Assembly: GCA_013286765.1 (NCBI GenBank)
Contig: JABDFB010000048.1
Span: forward strand, 1 to 15,816
Length of the DNA: 15,816 nucleotides
Direction: 5' to 3'
DNA from: Deltaproteobacteria bacterium
Lineage (GTDB): Bacteria; Bdellovibrionota; UBA1018
Shown: piece after piece, positions 1 through 5,480 of the stretch
Numbering within the stretch: the first letter of the stretch is position 1
Layout of the letters: every line of letters starts with the position of its first letter
Translations under genes and position numbers: made by a program
Notes under the pieces: model-generated
The model's database searches: none
What the model was told of the DNA's origin: nothing
Seen by the model: only the letters and a program-made list of their open reading frames with translations

Positions 1-163
1 GAAGAAAAGTAATTATAGAATGACTCTCTCCCTTGGGTTCTGCGATCCACTCTAATGTAGGACTCCACCGAAGTCTGTGGTTAAGACCATAATGGGCTAC
101 CGCGACATTTCCCCCCACCGGCTCGCCCGATGGATCACGGGGTCGCTCACCAGATTCTAGCAT
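1..163 (-). CDS. N-terminus of an unidentified protein next to the Cys-rich peptide (runs off left edge)
   Basis: An ATG at 163 (minus strand) opens a frame of 54 codons with no stop to the window edge. The protein begins MLESGERPRDPSGEPVGG and continues through LNHRLRWSPTLEW. A GAGGAG ribosome binding site lies five bases before the ATG, and the start is 38 bases after the stop of the Cys-rich peptide gene, so co-translation from one message is likely. No family can be assigned from 54 residues. The stretch RLRWSPTLEW is faintly like the opening of PqqD-type peptide-recognition domains, but this is too weak to use as a call. If the neighbour is a modified-peptide precursor, this would be the position for a maturase, recognition or transport protein. 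The real reading frame is supported by the start signal and the context, not by homology. Confidence 0.5.
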   Translation of the reverse strand, partial: MLESGERPRDPSGEPVGGNVAVAHYGLNHRLRWSPTLEWIAEPKGESHSIITFL

Positions 164-201
164 CTTCACTCCTCTTCATTATGCTCGCGGTAGCCGGGTG
201 C

Positions 202-441
202 TTATGATTCTGATGGACCGCTTTGGCATCCGCCGCAGCCGCATCCACCGCAACCGCCACAACCGCATCCACCACAACCTCTACATCCCCTACAACCACG
301 ACAACCTCTACAACCGCCGCAGTACGCAGCCCCTTCAGTGGAACCGAATATAAATTCGGAGCTTGTTTCAAAGTCCTTAATGACTTTAAAATCAAAATCC
401 CCACGTTCAACCTTATCAACAAAACTGTTTTGAGACTTCAT
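202..441 (-). CDS. Small Cys/Gly-rich peptide, candidate modified-peptide (RiPP) precursor
   Basis: 79 residues. The first 40 are ordinary and acidic/hydrophobic, like a leader. Residues 41-72 hold 12 Cys (41, 44, 47, 50, 53, 56, 59, 61, 64, 67, 69, 72) separated only by Gly and Arg: CGGC, four RGC units, then GGC and GC units. The tail is QSGPSES. A strong AAGGAGG site lies just before the ATG. The repeat units use varied synonymous codons (TGT/TGC; GGT/GGA/GGC; AGA/CGT/AGG), so the amino-acid pattern is being kept and this is not a simple DNA repeat. There is no signal peptide or membrane segment. Cys/Gly-rich cores behind a plain leader are known in thiazole/oxazole peptides and some radical-SAM peptides; a metal-binding peptide is the main alternative. 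An imperfect palindrome (TATGTTTACACATA, 491-504) lies about 50 bases upstream and could be an operator. The function is inferred; the gene itself is well supported. Confidence 0.8.
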   Translation of the reverse strand: MKSQNSFVDKVERGDFDFKVIKDFETSSEFIFGSTEGAAYCGGCRGCRGCRGCRGCGGCGCGGCGGCGCGGCQSGPSES

Positions 442-548
442 AACTCCTCCTTGTCTCGTTTAAGGTTTAACAACGAACTAATACATCCTATATGTTTACA
501 CATACTGTGCCATCTGAATTGACGGAAATTCCTGTCAGATTGCGGCAA

Positions 549-1205
549 TCAGTCTTTGATCTTCTCGATTTTGATTCGCTTTTTTTGTGGACTATGGGAG
601 TCAAAACTCTCGGAATTTTCGTCTTCCGTTCCCTTTAAAACGTTACGGCGTTGCAATACTTTGCGAACCACCCACTCCTGCTTTTCACCCAGCAAGAACC
701 GATCAACCATTTGATGCGCTTCGGAATCTGTCGTTCCTAAAAGACCCTGGGCAGCTGCTACGCGTAATCTTCCACTGCTGTTTTTGAGTGCTCTTTCTAT
801 CAGTTGGGCTTCTTTCATTCCTTGCGACATACCAATCGCACGAATAGCGGCGGCCCTGATTAGTTCATTCCGATTTTGCTCAAATTCGTTCTTCATCAAA
901 TCTGTTGCAGTTGAATCATCAAACCATCTCAGCGCTTCCAGAAGGCGTATTTTTATATACGTACTATTGGTCTTCCGATACAGTGAGAGAATCGCTTTCG
1001 GAGCTGCAGGACCAAGTGATCTCCACCACTCAGGTGACTCTTTCGAATTACGCATTCGAATTACTTCTAAAATTGATTCTTCTAGTATCCCATCGGAACG
1101 AGAATTTGAATCCGAGGCAAAAGCAGAAGAAAAGAATAAAAGAAGTAGCGAAATAATCAGGTGAACATAGAGATTTTTTTTAAAATGACGCATCGGACAT
1201 CTCAT
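549..1205 (-). CDS. Exported HEAT-repeat-like protein
   Basis: 218 residues. A signal peptide spans residues 1-30 (basic start RHFKK, hydrophobic run LIISLLLLFFSSAFA, likely cut after AFA before SDSN), with no lipobox Cys. Residues about 65-185 form helical pairs of HEAT/PBS-lyase type, clearest at IRAAAIRAIG (116-125) and LRVAAAQGLLG (147-157). The last 30 residues are charged, ending in a Lys-rich tail (KKRIKIEKIKD). HEAT repeats are protein-binding scaffolds, so a periplasmic adaptor or regulatory role is reasonable but not shown. The first Met (1205) has AGAGGT eight bases upstream; a second Met five codons in would also leave a normal signal peptide. The gene starts 18 bases after the stop of the upstream metalloprotease gene, so the two probably form one transcript. 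No catalytic motif was seen. Confidence 0.75.
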   Translation of the reverse strand: MRCPMRHFKKNLYVHLIISLLLLFFSSAFASDSNSRSDGILEESILEVIRMRNSKESPEWWRSLGPAAPKAILSLYRKTNSTYIKIRLLEALRWFDDSTATDLMKNEFEQNRNELIRAAAIRAIGMSQGMKEAQLIERALKNSSGRLRVAAAQGLLGTTDSEAHQMVDRFLLGEKQEWVVRKVLQRRNVLKGTEDENSESFDSHSPQKKRIKIEKIKD

Positions 1206-1223
1206 TAAATAGCACCTCTGTTC

Positions 1224-2960
1224 TCATTGGACGACAGGATGGTAGGTCATAATCTTACCCTGACCTACCGAGAACAAGTTCCCATCGCTATTGCCACTTC
1301 CCTCTTGAAAATTTTTGGTCGTCCACCACATCACATAGTTAAACTCACAGGATAGAGCACTCGGACAAAAACTACCTGTTGTTGTACTGTAACTAGAGCT
1401 AGGACAGTCTGCAGAACAAGTTTTACTTCCATTGGAAGCCAACTGATTTGTGTCATTCAATAGACACGAGTTCACCGTAATAAATCCCAATCCACTCTGC
1501 TGAGCCGTACAAATGGGCGTATCGTAGATCGCATCGTGTTCCGTACCCTCATACTCACTGGGATGGTTTAATCCTAAAAAGTGGCCCATCTCGTGTGTAA
1601 CAGTAACCCCCAGTTGATAAAAATCAGTTTCATACGAGCTGAGGGGACAGGTTGTAACCGAACTCGAACAACTTGGATTATAGGTATCTAATGAATCAAA
1701 AGTGGAGACAACTACACCACTGACTGCGGTCCCATTTTCAATCGGACCGTTAATAGCGCCATCAACACCTAAAATGGTAAAAGAAGAATTCGCACCCGAC
1801 GTATCATCTGAGATCGAACTCACCAGAAATACATTTACAGATCCAGTAGCTTCAGCTGAAGGAATAACGCTCCCCGATTTTTGAAGGAGAGCCCCTAGTT
1901 GTGAGATGGTAGCATCTGCGAATCCATCTCCTCCGGACTCGCAAGGGAGTTCGTAACTTCTGACGCTTCCTAATTTTATGTTTGCATTTGTCTGACTATA
2001 GTACGTAGCTACCTGCGTTGCTAATGTATTTAAATTTTGTTGACCCTTGGTCGTCCGAGACGCATTGATATTATTTGTTCCCACTAGAATAAAATTTAAA
2101 TCAATCGCACCGCCGACATTTGCGCTGGTATTTGTCTTGGCAGTTGCCGTCACCTTAAGAGCCGCAGAGTAACCACTACTTACACTTGCATAGCTATTTG
2201 CCACAAGAACATATTTTGCCGTGTAATTAACGCCTGATCTGAGCTGCGACACGCCTGACACTGTAGTAAAAAAAGTTGAATTGAACGCACAGACCGGGAT
2301 CGCAAAACTAGTTCCGCTTCCTTGAGTCCAATTACATGTAGGAAATGTATTAACACTGGGTTCAAAAAAATTTGACGAGAGATCCCCCTGATGTTCTTCC
2401 CACTTAGTCCGATTAATATAGGCATTGGGAGAAGATGTCCAATCCATGTCACAATTGGTATTTACACTGCAGATTCCCCCTGAACATAAGTACAAACCGT
2501 TGGTCGCACAGTCAGAAGTCATATGAATATATTCATTGGTGCCATCATTGAGAGAGACTAAAAACGCAAATACGTCTCCTGCAATCTGAGAAGATTGCCC
2601 CGAAGTCTCCCCGATCAATGTCAGGGATCCCAGAGCACCGAGAGACTGTGACATGTCAATCGTCACTGGAATTTCTACCGAACTTGTAATTCCCTGATTT
2701 AGCCCGATAATTGGCCCGGAAGAAGTTAAAACGCTTTGAGTAAGCTTTACCGATGAATTGTGATTACTCGCCGACGCACCGCTGACACTCGGCACCCACG
2801 GAGTGCCAGTCAGCGCTGGACAACTTGAGGCTATTGAGGTGTCGCTAGAGCTCCCGCCACAACCACTCAAAGCGAGAATCATGACCGTCGCAGTAGCGAT
2901 ATAGACGAAGTCGGTACTAGCAATGGCGCTAAACATATCGCCTAATTTAAACCTGTGCAT
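1224..2960 (-). CDS. Zinc metalloprotease lipoprotein (metzincin-type)
   Basis: 578 residues. The lipoprotein signal ends in LSGC with Cys34 as the lipidated residue, followed by a Ser/Gly-rich linker. The catalytic motif HEMGHFLGLNH (456-466) is the metzincin consensus HExxHxxGxxH, with three zinc His and catalytic Glu457. A downstream NYVMWW (541-546) supplies the expected Met-turn Met544, and VGQGKIM near the C-terminus resembles the end of the catalytic domain in pappalysin-like (M43) enzymes. Residues about 50-300 are a Ser/Thr/Asn-rich region with many Cys pairs, suggesting a disulfide-stabilised extracytoplasmic domain. The protein probably sits in the outer membrane or on the cell surface and degrades proteins there. 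The start has only a weak GTAGG next to it; Met9 is an alternative start. A consensus -10 box lies 24 bases upstream. Its first 30 or so codons are shared with the unrelated gene at 3829-5115 (see repeats). The exact protease family is not certain. Confidence 0.85.
   Translation of the reverse strand: MHRFKLGDMFSAIASTDFVYIATATVMILALSGCGGSSSDTSIASSCPALTGTPWVPSVSGASASNHNSSVKLTQSVLTSSGPIIGLNQGITSSVEIPVTIDMSQSLGALGSLTLIGETSGQSSQIAGDVFAFLVSLNDGTNEYIHMTSDCATNGLYLCSGGICSVNTNCDMDWTSSPNAYINRTKWEEHQGDLSSNFFEPSVNTFPTCNWTQGSGTSFAIPVCAFNSTFFTTVSGVSQLRSGVNYTAKYVLVANSYASVSSGYSAALKVTATAKTNTSANVGGAIDLNFILVGTNNINASRTTKGQQNLNTLATQVATYYSQTNANIKLGSVRSYELPCESGGDGFADATISQLGALLQKSGSVIPSAEATGSVNVFLVSSISDDTSGANSSFTILGVDGAINGPIENGTAVSGVVVSTFDSLDTYNPSCSSSVTTCPLSSYETDFYQLGVTVTHEMGHFLGLNHPSEYEGTEHDAIYDTPICTAQQSGLGFITVNSCLLNDTNQLASNGSKTCSADCPSSSYSTTTGSFCPSALSCEFNYVMWWTTKNFQEGSGNSDGNLFSVGQGKIMTYHPVVQ
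2836..2921 (-). repeat. 86-bp signal-peptide/lipobox module, copy 1 (partner 5021-5106)
   Basis: This segment of the metalloprotease gene aligns without gaps to 5021-5106 of the Vps62-like gene; I count 66 of 86 identical bases (about 77%). It encodes the hydrophobic core, the lipobox and the first mature residues in the same frame in both genes. Beyond about ten further residues the two proteins are unrelated. Confidence 0.8.
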
Positions 2961-2983
2961 CCTACACTTTGGGTGTTTAGTAT

Positions 2984-3014
2984 ATTATAGCTCGAAAATT
3001 TATTTAAATATCAA
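2984..3014 (-). promoter_or_regulatory. Probable sigma70 promoter of the metalloprotease gene
   Basis: On the minus strand, TTGATA (3014-3009) and a perfect TATAAT (2989-2984) are separated by 19 bases, slightly longer than ideal. Transcription would begin around 2977, giving a leader of about 17 bases before the ATG at 2960. The spacer is AT-rich. Confidence 0.55.
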
Positions 3015-3063
3015 ATATCTATTTTGATGGAAATTTCAAGACCTTAGAACAGTTACTTTTCGC

Positions 3064-3112
3064 AATGCGTTATATTAGATAAAATGACTATTTTACTAAG
3101 GTATTCTGCATT
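3064..3112. repeat. Imperfect inverted repeat in the intergenic region
   Basis: AATGC at 3064-3068 faces GCATT at 3108-3112, and GATAAAAT faces ATTTTA around 3078-3095, with mismatches between them. It could form a weak AT-rich hairpin between the metalloprotease promoter and the tRNA-Leu region. No T-run follows, so no terminator is claimed. The rest of 2961-3180 shows no gene. Confidence 0.3.
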
Positions 3113-3180
3113 ACCCAGTAGACCGTGAAGTTAAAGGACAAAAAGGGCTGGTATCAGCGCCCAAATTGTAATAGGAATCT

Positions 3181-3196
3181 ACTTGGCGCGCCAAGT
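3181..3196. repeat. Perfect 16-bp palindrome upstream of the tRNA-Leu copies
   Basis: ACTTGGCGCGCCAAGT is a perfect palindrome eight bases before the leader shared by the broken and intact tRNA-Leu copies. It could be a protein-binding site or a short hairpin; a T5 run follows at 3204-3208, so attenuation or termination is also possible. Confidence 0.6.
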
Positions 3197-3204
3197 GCGC
3201 ATGT

Positions 3205-3333
3205 TTTTCGTCTGTGCTCGCGTGGTGGTCTTGGCAGAGCAGATTGTCCTGCGGACAATCGCTCGGGCCTTAGAAACCGCGCAGCGGTTGGTCCGGTCTT
3301 AAAAGTTTGTTTTCGTCTGTGCTCGCGTGGTGG
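3205..3333 (+). repeat. 24-bp direct repeat of the tRNA-Leu leader and 5' end
   Basis: The 24 bases at 3205-3228 recur exactly at 3310-3333, 105 bases apart. Each copy contains the leader (TTTTCGTCTGT) followed by the first 13 bases of tRNA-Leu (GCTCGCGTGGTGG). The downstream copy belongs to the intact tRNA. Confidence 0.9.
3216..3300 (+). pseudogene. Broken tRNA-Leu-like copy with inserted hairpins
   Basis: The copy begins with the tRNA-Leu acceptor and D-arm start (3216-3228) and continues with a D-loop-like TTGGCAGA (3231-3238). A perfect hairpin GATTGTCC-TGC-GGACAATC (3242-3260) is then inserted. A copy of the anticodon-loop region, GGGCCTTAGAAACC, follows (compare TGGCCTTAGAAGCC in the intact gene), then a second perfect hairpin AACCGC-GCA-GCGGTT. 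There is no T-arm and no matching 3' acceptor strand, so it cannot fold as a tRNA. Outer bases CGGGCC and GGTCCG can pair around the second hairpin, so a stable non-tRNA fold is possible. It may be decay of a duplicated tRNA or a deliberate structured leader. Confidence 0.6.
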
Positions 3334-3406
3334 AATTGGCAGACACGCTGGCCTTAGAAGCCAGTGCCCAAAAGGCGTGGGGGTTCAAGTCCCTCCGCGA
3401 GCACCA
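3321..3406 (+). tRNA. tRNA-Leu (anticodon UAG)
   Basis: 86 bases with a class II long variable arm. The acceptor strand GCTCGCG (3321-3327) pairs with CGCGAGC (3396-3402), then discriminator A and an encoded CCA (3404-3406). The anticodon stem CTGGC/GCCAG encloses CTTAGAA, giving anticodon UAG, which reads leucine CUN codons. The T-arm is GGGGGTTCAAGTCCCTC. No clear consensus promoter was found. A broken copy of its 5' half lies upstream and repeated copies of its 3' end lie downstream. Confidence 0.96.
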
Positions 3407-3445
3407 AAAGAAAGAGGCTCAACGTAAGTTGGGCCTTTTTCTTTT
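3406..3445 (+). terminator. tRNA-Leu terminator hairpin
   Basis: An 18-bp stem (AAAAGAAAGAGGCTCAAC paired to GTTGGGCCTTTTTCTTTT, with two G-U pairs) closes a GTAA loop right after the CCA end. The A-rich left arm and T-rich right arm would let it act in both directions. Confidence 0.85.
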
Positions 3446-3464
3446 GGTTCATCTAAAAAATTTA

Positions 3465-3606
3465 AAAACGCGATAGCGTTTTGTACCTTACGGAAGGACT
3501 TGAATGCCAGAACGAGGCGGGTACCCACTTTAGTGGGTGCCGAGTGAGGCCGGGCTGCAGGCGTTTTGCACCGCAGGGGCGAAACGACCGGAAGCCAAGT
3601 CCCTCC
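3465..3606 (+). other. tRNA-tailored structured element, Leu type, copy 1
   Basis: The order is: hairpin AAAACGC-GATA-GCGTTTT (3465-3482) followed by GTAC; an inverted T-arm copy GGAAGGACTTG (3492-3502); an internal hairpin GGTACCCAC-TTTA-GTGGGTGCC (3519-3541); a second internal stem CGTTTTGC/GCGAAACG (3562-3586); and a direct T-arm copy CAAGTCCCTCC (3596-3606). The inverted and direct copies pair over 11 positions with one mismatch and close the structure. The element after tRNA-Arg (8452-8589) has the same order and near-identical size with its own T-arm sequence in the closing stem. The biological role is unknown. Confidence 0.7.
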
Positions 3607-3615
3607 GCGAGCACC

Positions 3616-3655
3616 AAAAGAAAGAGGCTCAACGTAAGTTGGGCCTTTTTCTTTT
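3616..3655 (+). terminator. Second copy of the tRNA-Leu terminator hairpin
   Basis: An exact repeat of the 3406-3445 hairpin, 210 bases downstream, within tandem unit 2. The third tRNA 3'-end copy at 3807 is not followed by this hairpin. Confidence 0.8.
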
Positions 3656-3674
3656 GGTTCATCTAAAAAATTCA

Positions 3675-3816
3675 AAAACGCGATAGCGTTTTGTACCTTA
3701 CGGAAGGACTTGAATGCCAGAACGAGGCGGGTACCCACTTTAGTGGGTGCCGAGTGAGGCCGGGCTGCAGGCGTTTTGCACCGCAGGGGCGAAACGACCG
3801 GAAGCCAAGTCCCTCC
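3675..3816 (+). other. tRNA-tailored structured element, Leu type, copy 2
   Basis: The second tandem copy of the element at 3465-3606, identical across this part. Its closing direct T-arm copy (3806-3816) belongs to the third tRNA 3' end. Long frames on both strands cross this region but are products of the repeat. Confidence 0.7.
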
Positions 3817-3828
3817 GCGAGCACCAAA

Positions 3829-5115
3829 CTATTTTTCAATAAATTTCTTGGGTTCTTTTTTCCAGTAACTTTTAAACATTGGACCCGTCGGACCATTGCC
3901 AGAGGTAAGAAGTCCACCTGGATTGGCCCCCCACCTACCGTTAAAAAACATCCAGTGTCTATGCGGAGGCTGGCTGTGTTCCAATTGTTCGGTGACATAT
4001 TCTAGATTAGCTGCACAATTAAGTTTTTTAATATTTGCTGTCTCACTTGTCAGTTCGTAGGGTAATATTTCATTCCCGATTCCCCCTGCTTCAGATGTTC
4101 GCCGCTGTATTTCTCCGTCTCTATTGTAAATTCCATGAGTACTCTTGGCTACCCAAGCTACAATTTGTTCCCCTTTCAAAAACAGCGTATTTTTTTCGTT
4201 TCGATTTGCATGTGCTTGAGGTCGAATCTTATCAACCGTATACCATTCTCCTTCATTGTCTGAGTGGGCACTCAGGAAGACGCCTTCGATTCGATGCATC
4301 GGATTTTTTTCAACATGGGAATCATTCTTAAGTCGAATAGTAATATGCTCCCAATCACCTTCATGAGTACCTACATTCGTAAGGGAGGAGAACCAATTAA
4401 ATAGTTTGCTCGCAGGTAATGGGCCATTATATGGAAAAAATAAACTATAAGAAATTTCGATTTGATGGGTTCCCTCTAGATAATGGGTGTGGGCATAGCA
4501 ACGGGCACTTTCTAAATTACCTTTATAGTCTTTCTTGTCTACTAGTTTAAGTTGAAAAGAATTGTTAGAAAAGGTTGCATAGTGATCAAATGGCACACCA
4601 GTAGCAATATCGTTCTCCATGGGATCTATGCCCTCAAATACTTGTAATTTATTGTGATCAGTATGACGAATCACTATATTTGCCAGATTCTGTGAGTCTA
4701 TTTTCCCGTTCGGAACAACGGTTTCGAAAACACCGTATCCGCCCTTTGGATTCTCCGAATATTGGAGTTCAGCTCTTGCTAAAAACCACTCAACCGAGGA
4801 AGGGAGATACTCTTCCGTTTCGTAGAAATGGAATTCAGGAGCATATTCTCTTGCAAGAGCTTCCCAATCCTCTTGTATATTAACGTGACGCTCATCAGTA
4901 AAAACATTTTGTGTGACCGATGAATCATGTGAATCATGTGAATCATGTTTATACACCGATGCGGTATTGTCGCTCCGCATCGAAGTCGCCTCTGCCAACG
5001 CAGGATGACTTGGCGTTGTCGAGGTGCCGCTAGGGCTCCCCTCACAACCACAGAAAGCAAGAGCAACTACCGTCGCTGCAGAGATATGAGCGAAGGCAGT
5101 ACTAGCGAAATTCAA
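3829..5115 (-). CDS. Vps62/DUF946-like lipoprotein
   Basis: 428 residues. The lipoprotein signal has lipobox AFCGC; Cys24, with Gly before it, is the likely lipidated residue. After a His/Asp/Ser-rich linker with a triplicated HDS (58-65), the domain starts at about residue 83: LAREYAPEFHFYETEEYLPSSVEWF (positions 87-111) is the typical opening of the Vps62/DUF946 family, followed by HEGDWEH (251-257), KSTHGIY (324-330) and HRHWMFFNGRWG (385-396). This family occurs in plants, fungi and bacteria and its function is unclear. A stop upstream and no in-frame ATG or GTG leave TTG at 5115 as the best start, with GGGG five bases before it. Its first codons are homologous to those of the metzincin gene at 1224-2960. 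Its stop codon directly abuts the last tRNA 3'-end copy. The protein is probably exported to the outer membrane or cell surface. Confidence 0.8.
   Translation of the reverse strand: MNFASTAFAHISAATVVALAFCGCEGSPSGTSTTPSHPALAEATSMRSDNTASVYKHDSHDSHDSSVTQNVFTDERHVNIQEDWEALAREYAPEFHFYETEEYLPSSVEWFLARAELQYSENPKGGYGVFETVVPNGKIDSQNLANIVIRHTDHNKLQVFEGIDPMENDIATGVPFDHYATFSNNSFQLKLVDKKDYKGNLESARCYAHTHYLEGTHQIEISYSLFFPYNGPLPASKLFNWFSSLTNVGTHEGDWEHITIRLKNDSHVEKNPMHRIEGVFLSAHSDNEGEWYTVDKIRPQAHANRNEKNTLFLKGEQIVAWVAKSTHGIYNRDGEIQRRTSEAGGIGNEILPYELTSETANIKKLNCAANLEYVTEQLEHSQPPHRHWMFFNGRWGANPGGLLTSGNGPTGPMFKSYWKKEPKKFIEK
5021..5106 (-). repeat. 86-bp signal-peptide/lipobox module, copy 2 (partner 2836-2921)
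   Basis: This is the 5' part of the Vps62-like gene. It aligns gap-free to 2836-2921 at 66 of 86 bases; the encoded stretches share the patterns AST, ATV and C-x-GSxSxTS. The sequences 5' of the module are no longer clearly alike. Confidence 0.8.
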
Positions 5116-5480
5116 ACAAACCCCACAATTTAGCTTTAGCTATTTTTCGAGACGCTCTCAGTCGCATACACACACTTTTCGGTAAAATGAATAACCACCT
5201 TAAACCCGTAATTGCAAACATAAAGACTGGTATATCTTCTCGAAAACTAGCGAGATTAGAGTCATGGAAATTTCTTTGGTGAGTGAGAATTGCCCAACGT
5301 ATTAACAATCGCACGGTCCATTGAGGCCTGCTCTATTGCACATAATAAATTAGATTAATTGATTTGTCTGACTTATGCGCGGTAATTACCAAAAACAAGT
5401 CCCTTACTTAATAATTTAAACTTGATTTAAATATTAAACTAATTTAAATTACCCAGAATCAAAAATGGAGTATTTCTATT
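5116..5480. other. Intergenic region between divergent genes, no gene recognised
   Basis: 365 AT-rich bases separating the minus-strand Vps62-like gene and the plus-strand receiver-domain gene. I see no convincing coding frame. A perfect palindrome GGTAATTACC lies at 5381-5390. TTGATT (5422-5427) and TAAATT (5445-5450), 17 bases apart, are a weak promoter candidate for the gene at 5481. The very AT-rich tract 5410-5450 would open easily. Confidence 0.5.

Larger units (their letters stand above)
3386..3828 (+). repeat. Two tandem 210-bp units plus a third tRNA 3'-end copy
   Basis: Unit 1 (3387-3596) and unit 2 (3597-3806) differ at a single base (T at 3463, C at 3673). Each unit starts inside the tRNA-Leu T-arm and carries the last 20 bases of the tRNA including CCA, a terminator hairpin, and a structured segment ending in GAAGCC. 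A third copy of the tRNA 3' end (3807-3826, extending to 3828) closes the array. Removing two units would restore a tRNA followed directly by the 3' end of the next gene. The layout resembles tandem insertions at a tRNA 3' end with the target regenerated each time, but no integrase is present in the window. Confidence 0.95.

Noticed and set aside
223..522. Plus-strand Ala/Thr-rich frame and a shifted minus-strand Val/Ala-rich frame over the Cys-rich peptide
   Set aside because: Their low-complexity composition is a shadow of the Cys/Gly repeat in other frames; only the Cys frame has the strong ribosome binding site.
784..1164. Plus-strand frame of 126 codons opposite the HEAT-repeat gene
   Set aside because: The minus-strand gene has a signal peptide, repeat domain and operon spacing; the plus frame has none of these.
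3387..3828. The tandem repeats as a CRISPR array
   Set aside because: The units are 210 bp, contiguous and nearly identical, with no short repeat/unique spacer pattern and no cas genes.
2961..3830. An insertion sequence or integrase-bearing island at the tRNA genes
   Set aside because: No transposase or integrase frame and no terminal inverted repeats of IS type were found; only small non-coding copies are present.
3125..4005. Several 60-117-codon frames on both strands across the tRNA-Leu repeats
   Set aside because: They repeat with the 210-bp unit, run through tRNA, hairpins and the 3' part of the Vps62-like gene, and have no start signals.
5102..5314. Minus-strand 70-codon frame starting with GTG upstream of the Vps62-like gene
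   Set aside because: No ribosome binding site, no recognisable domain, and it overlaps the start of a well-supported gene.
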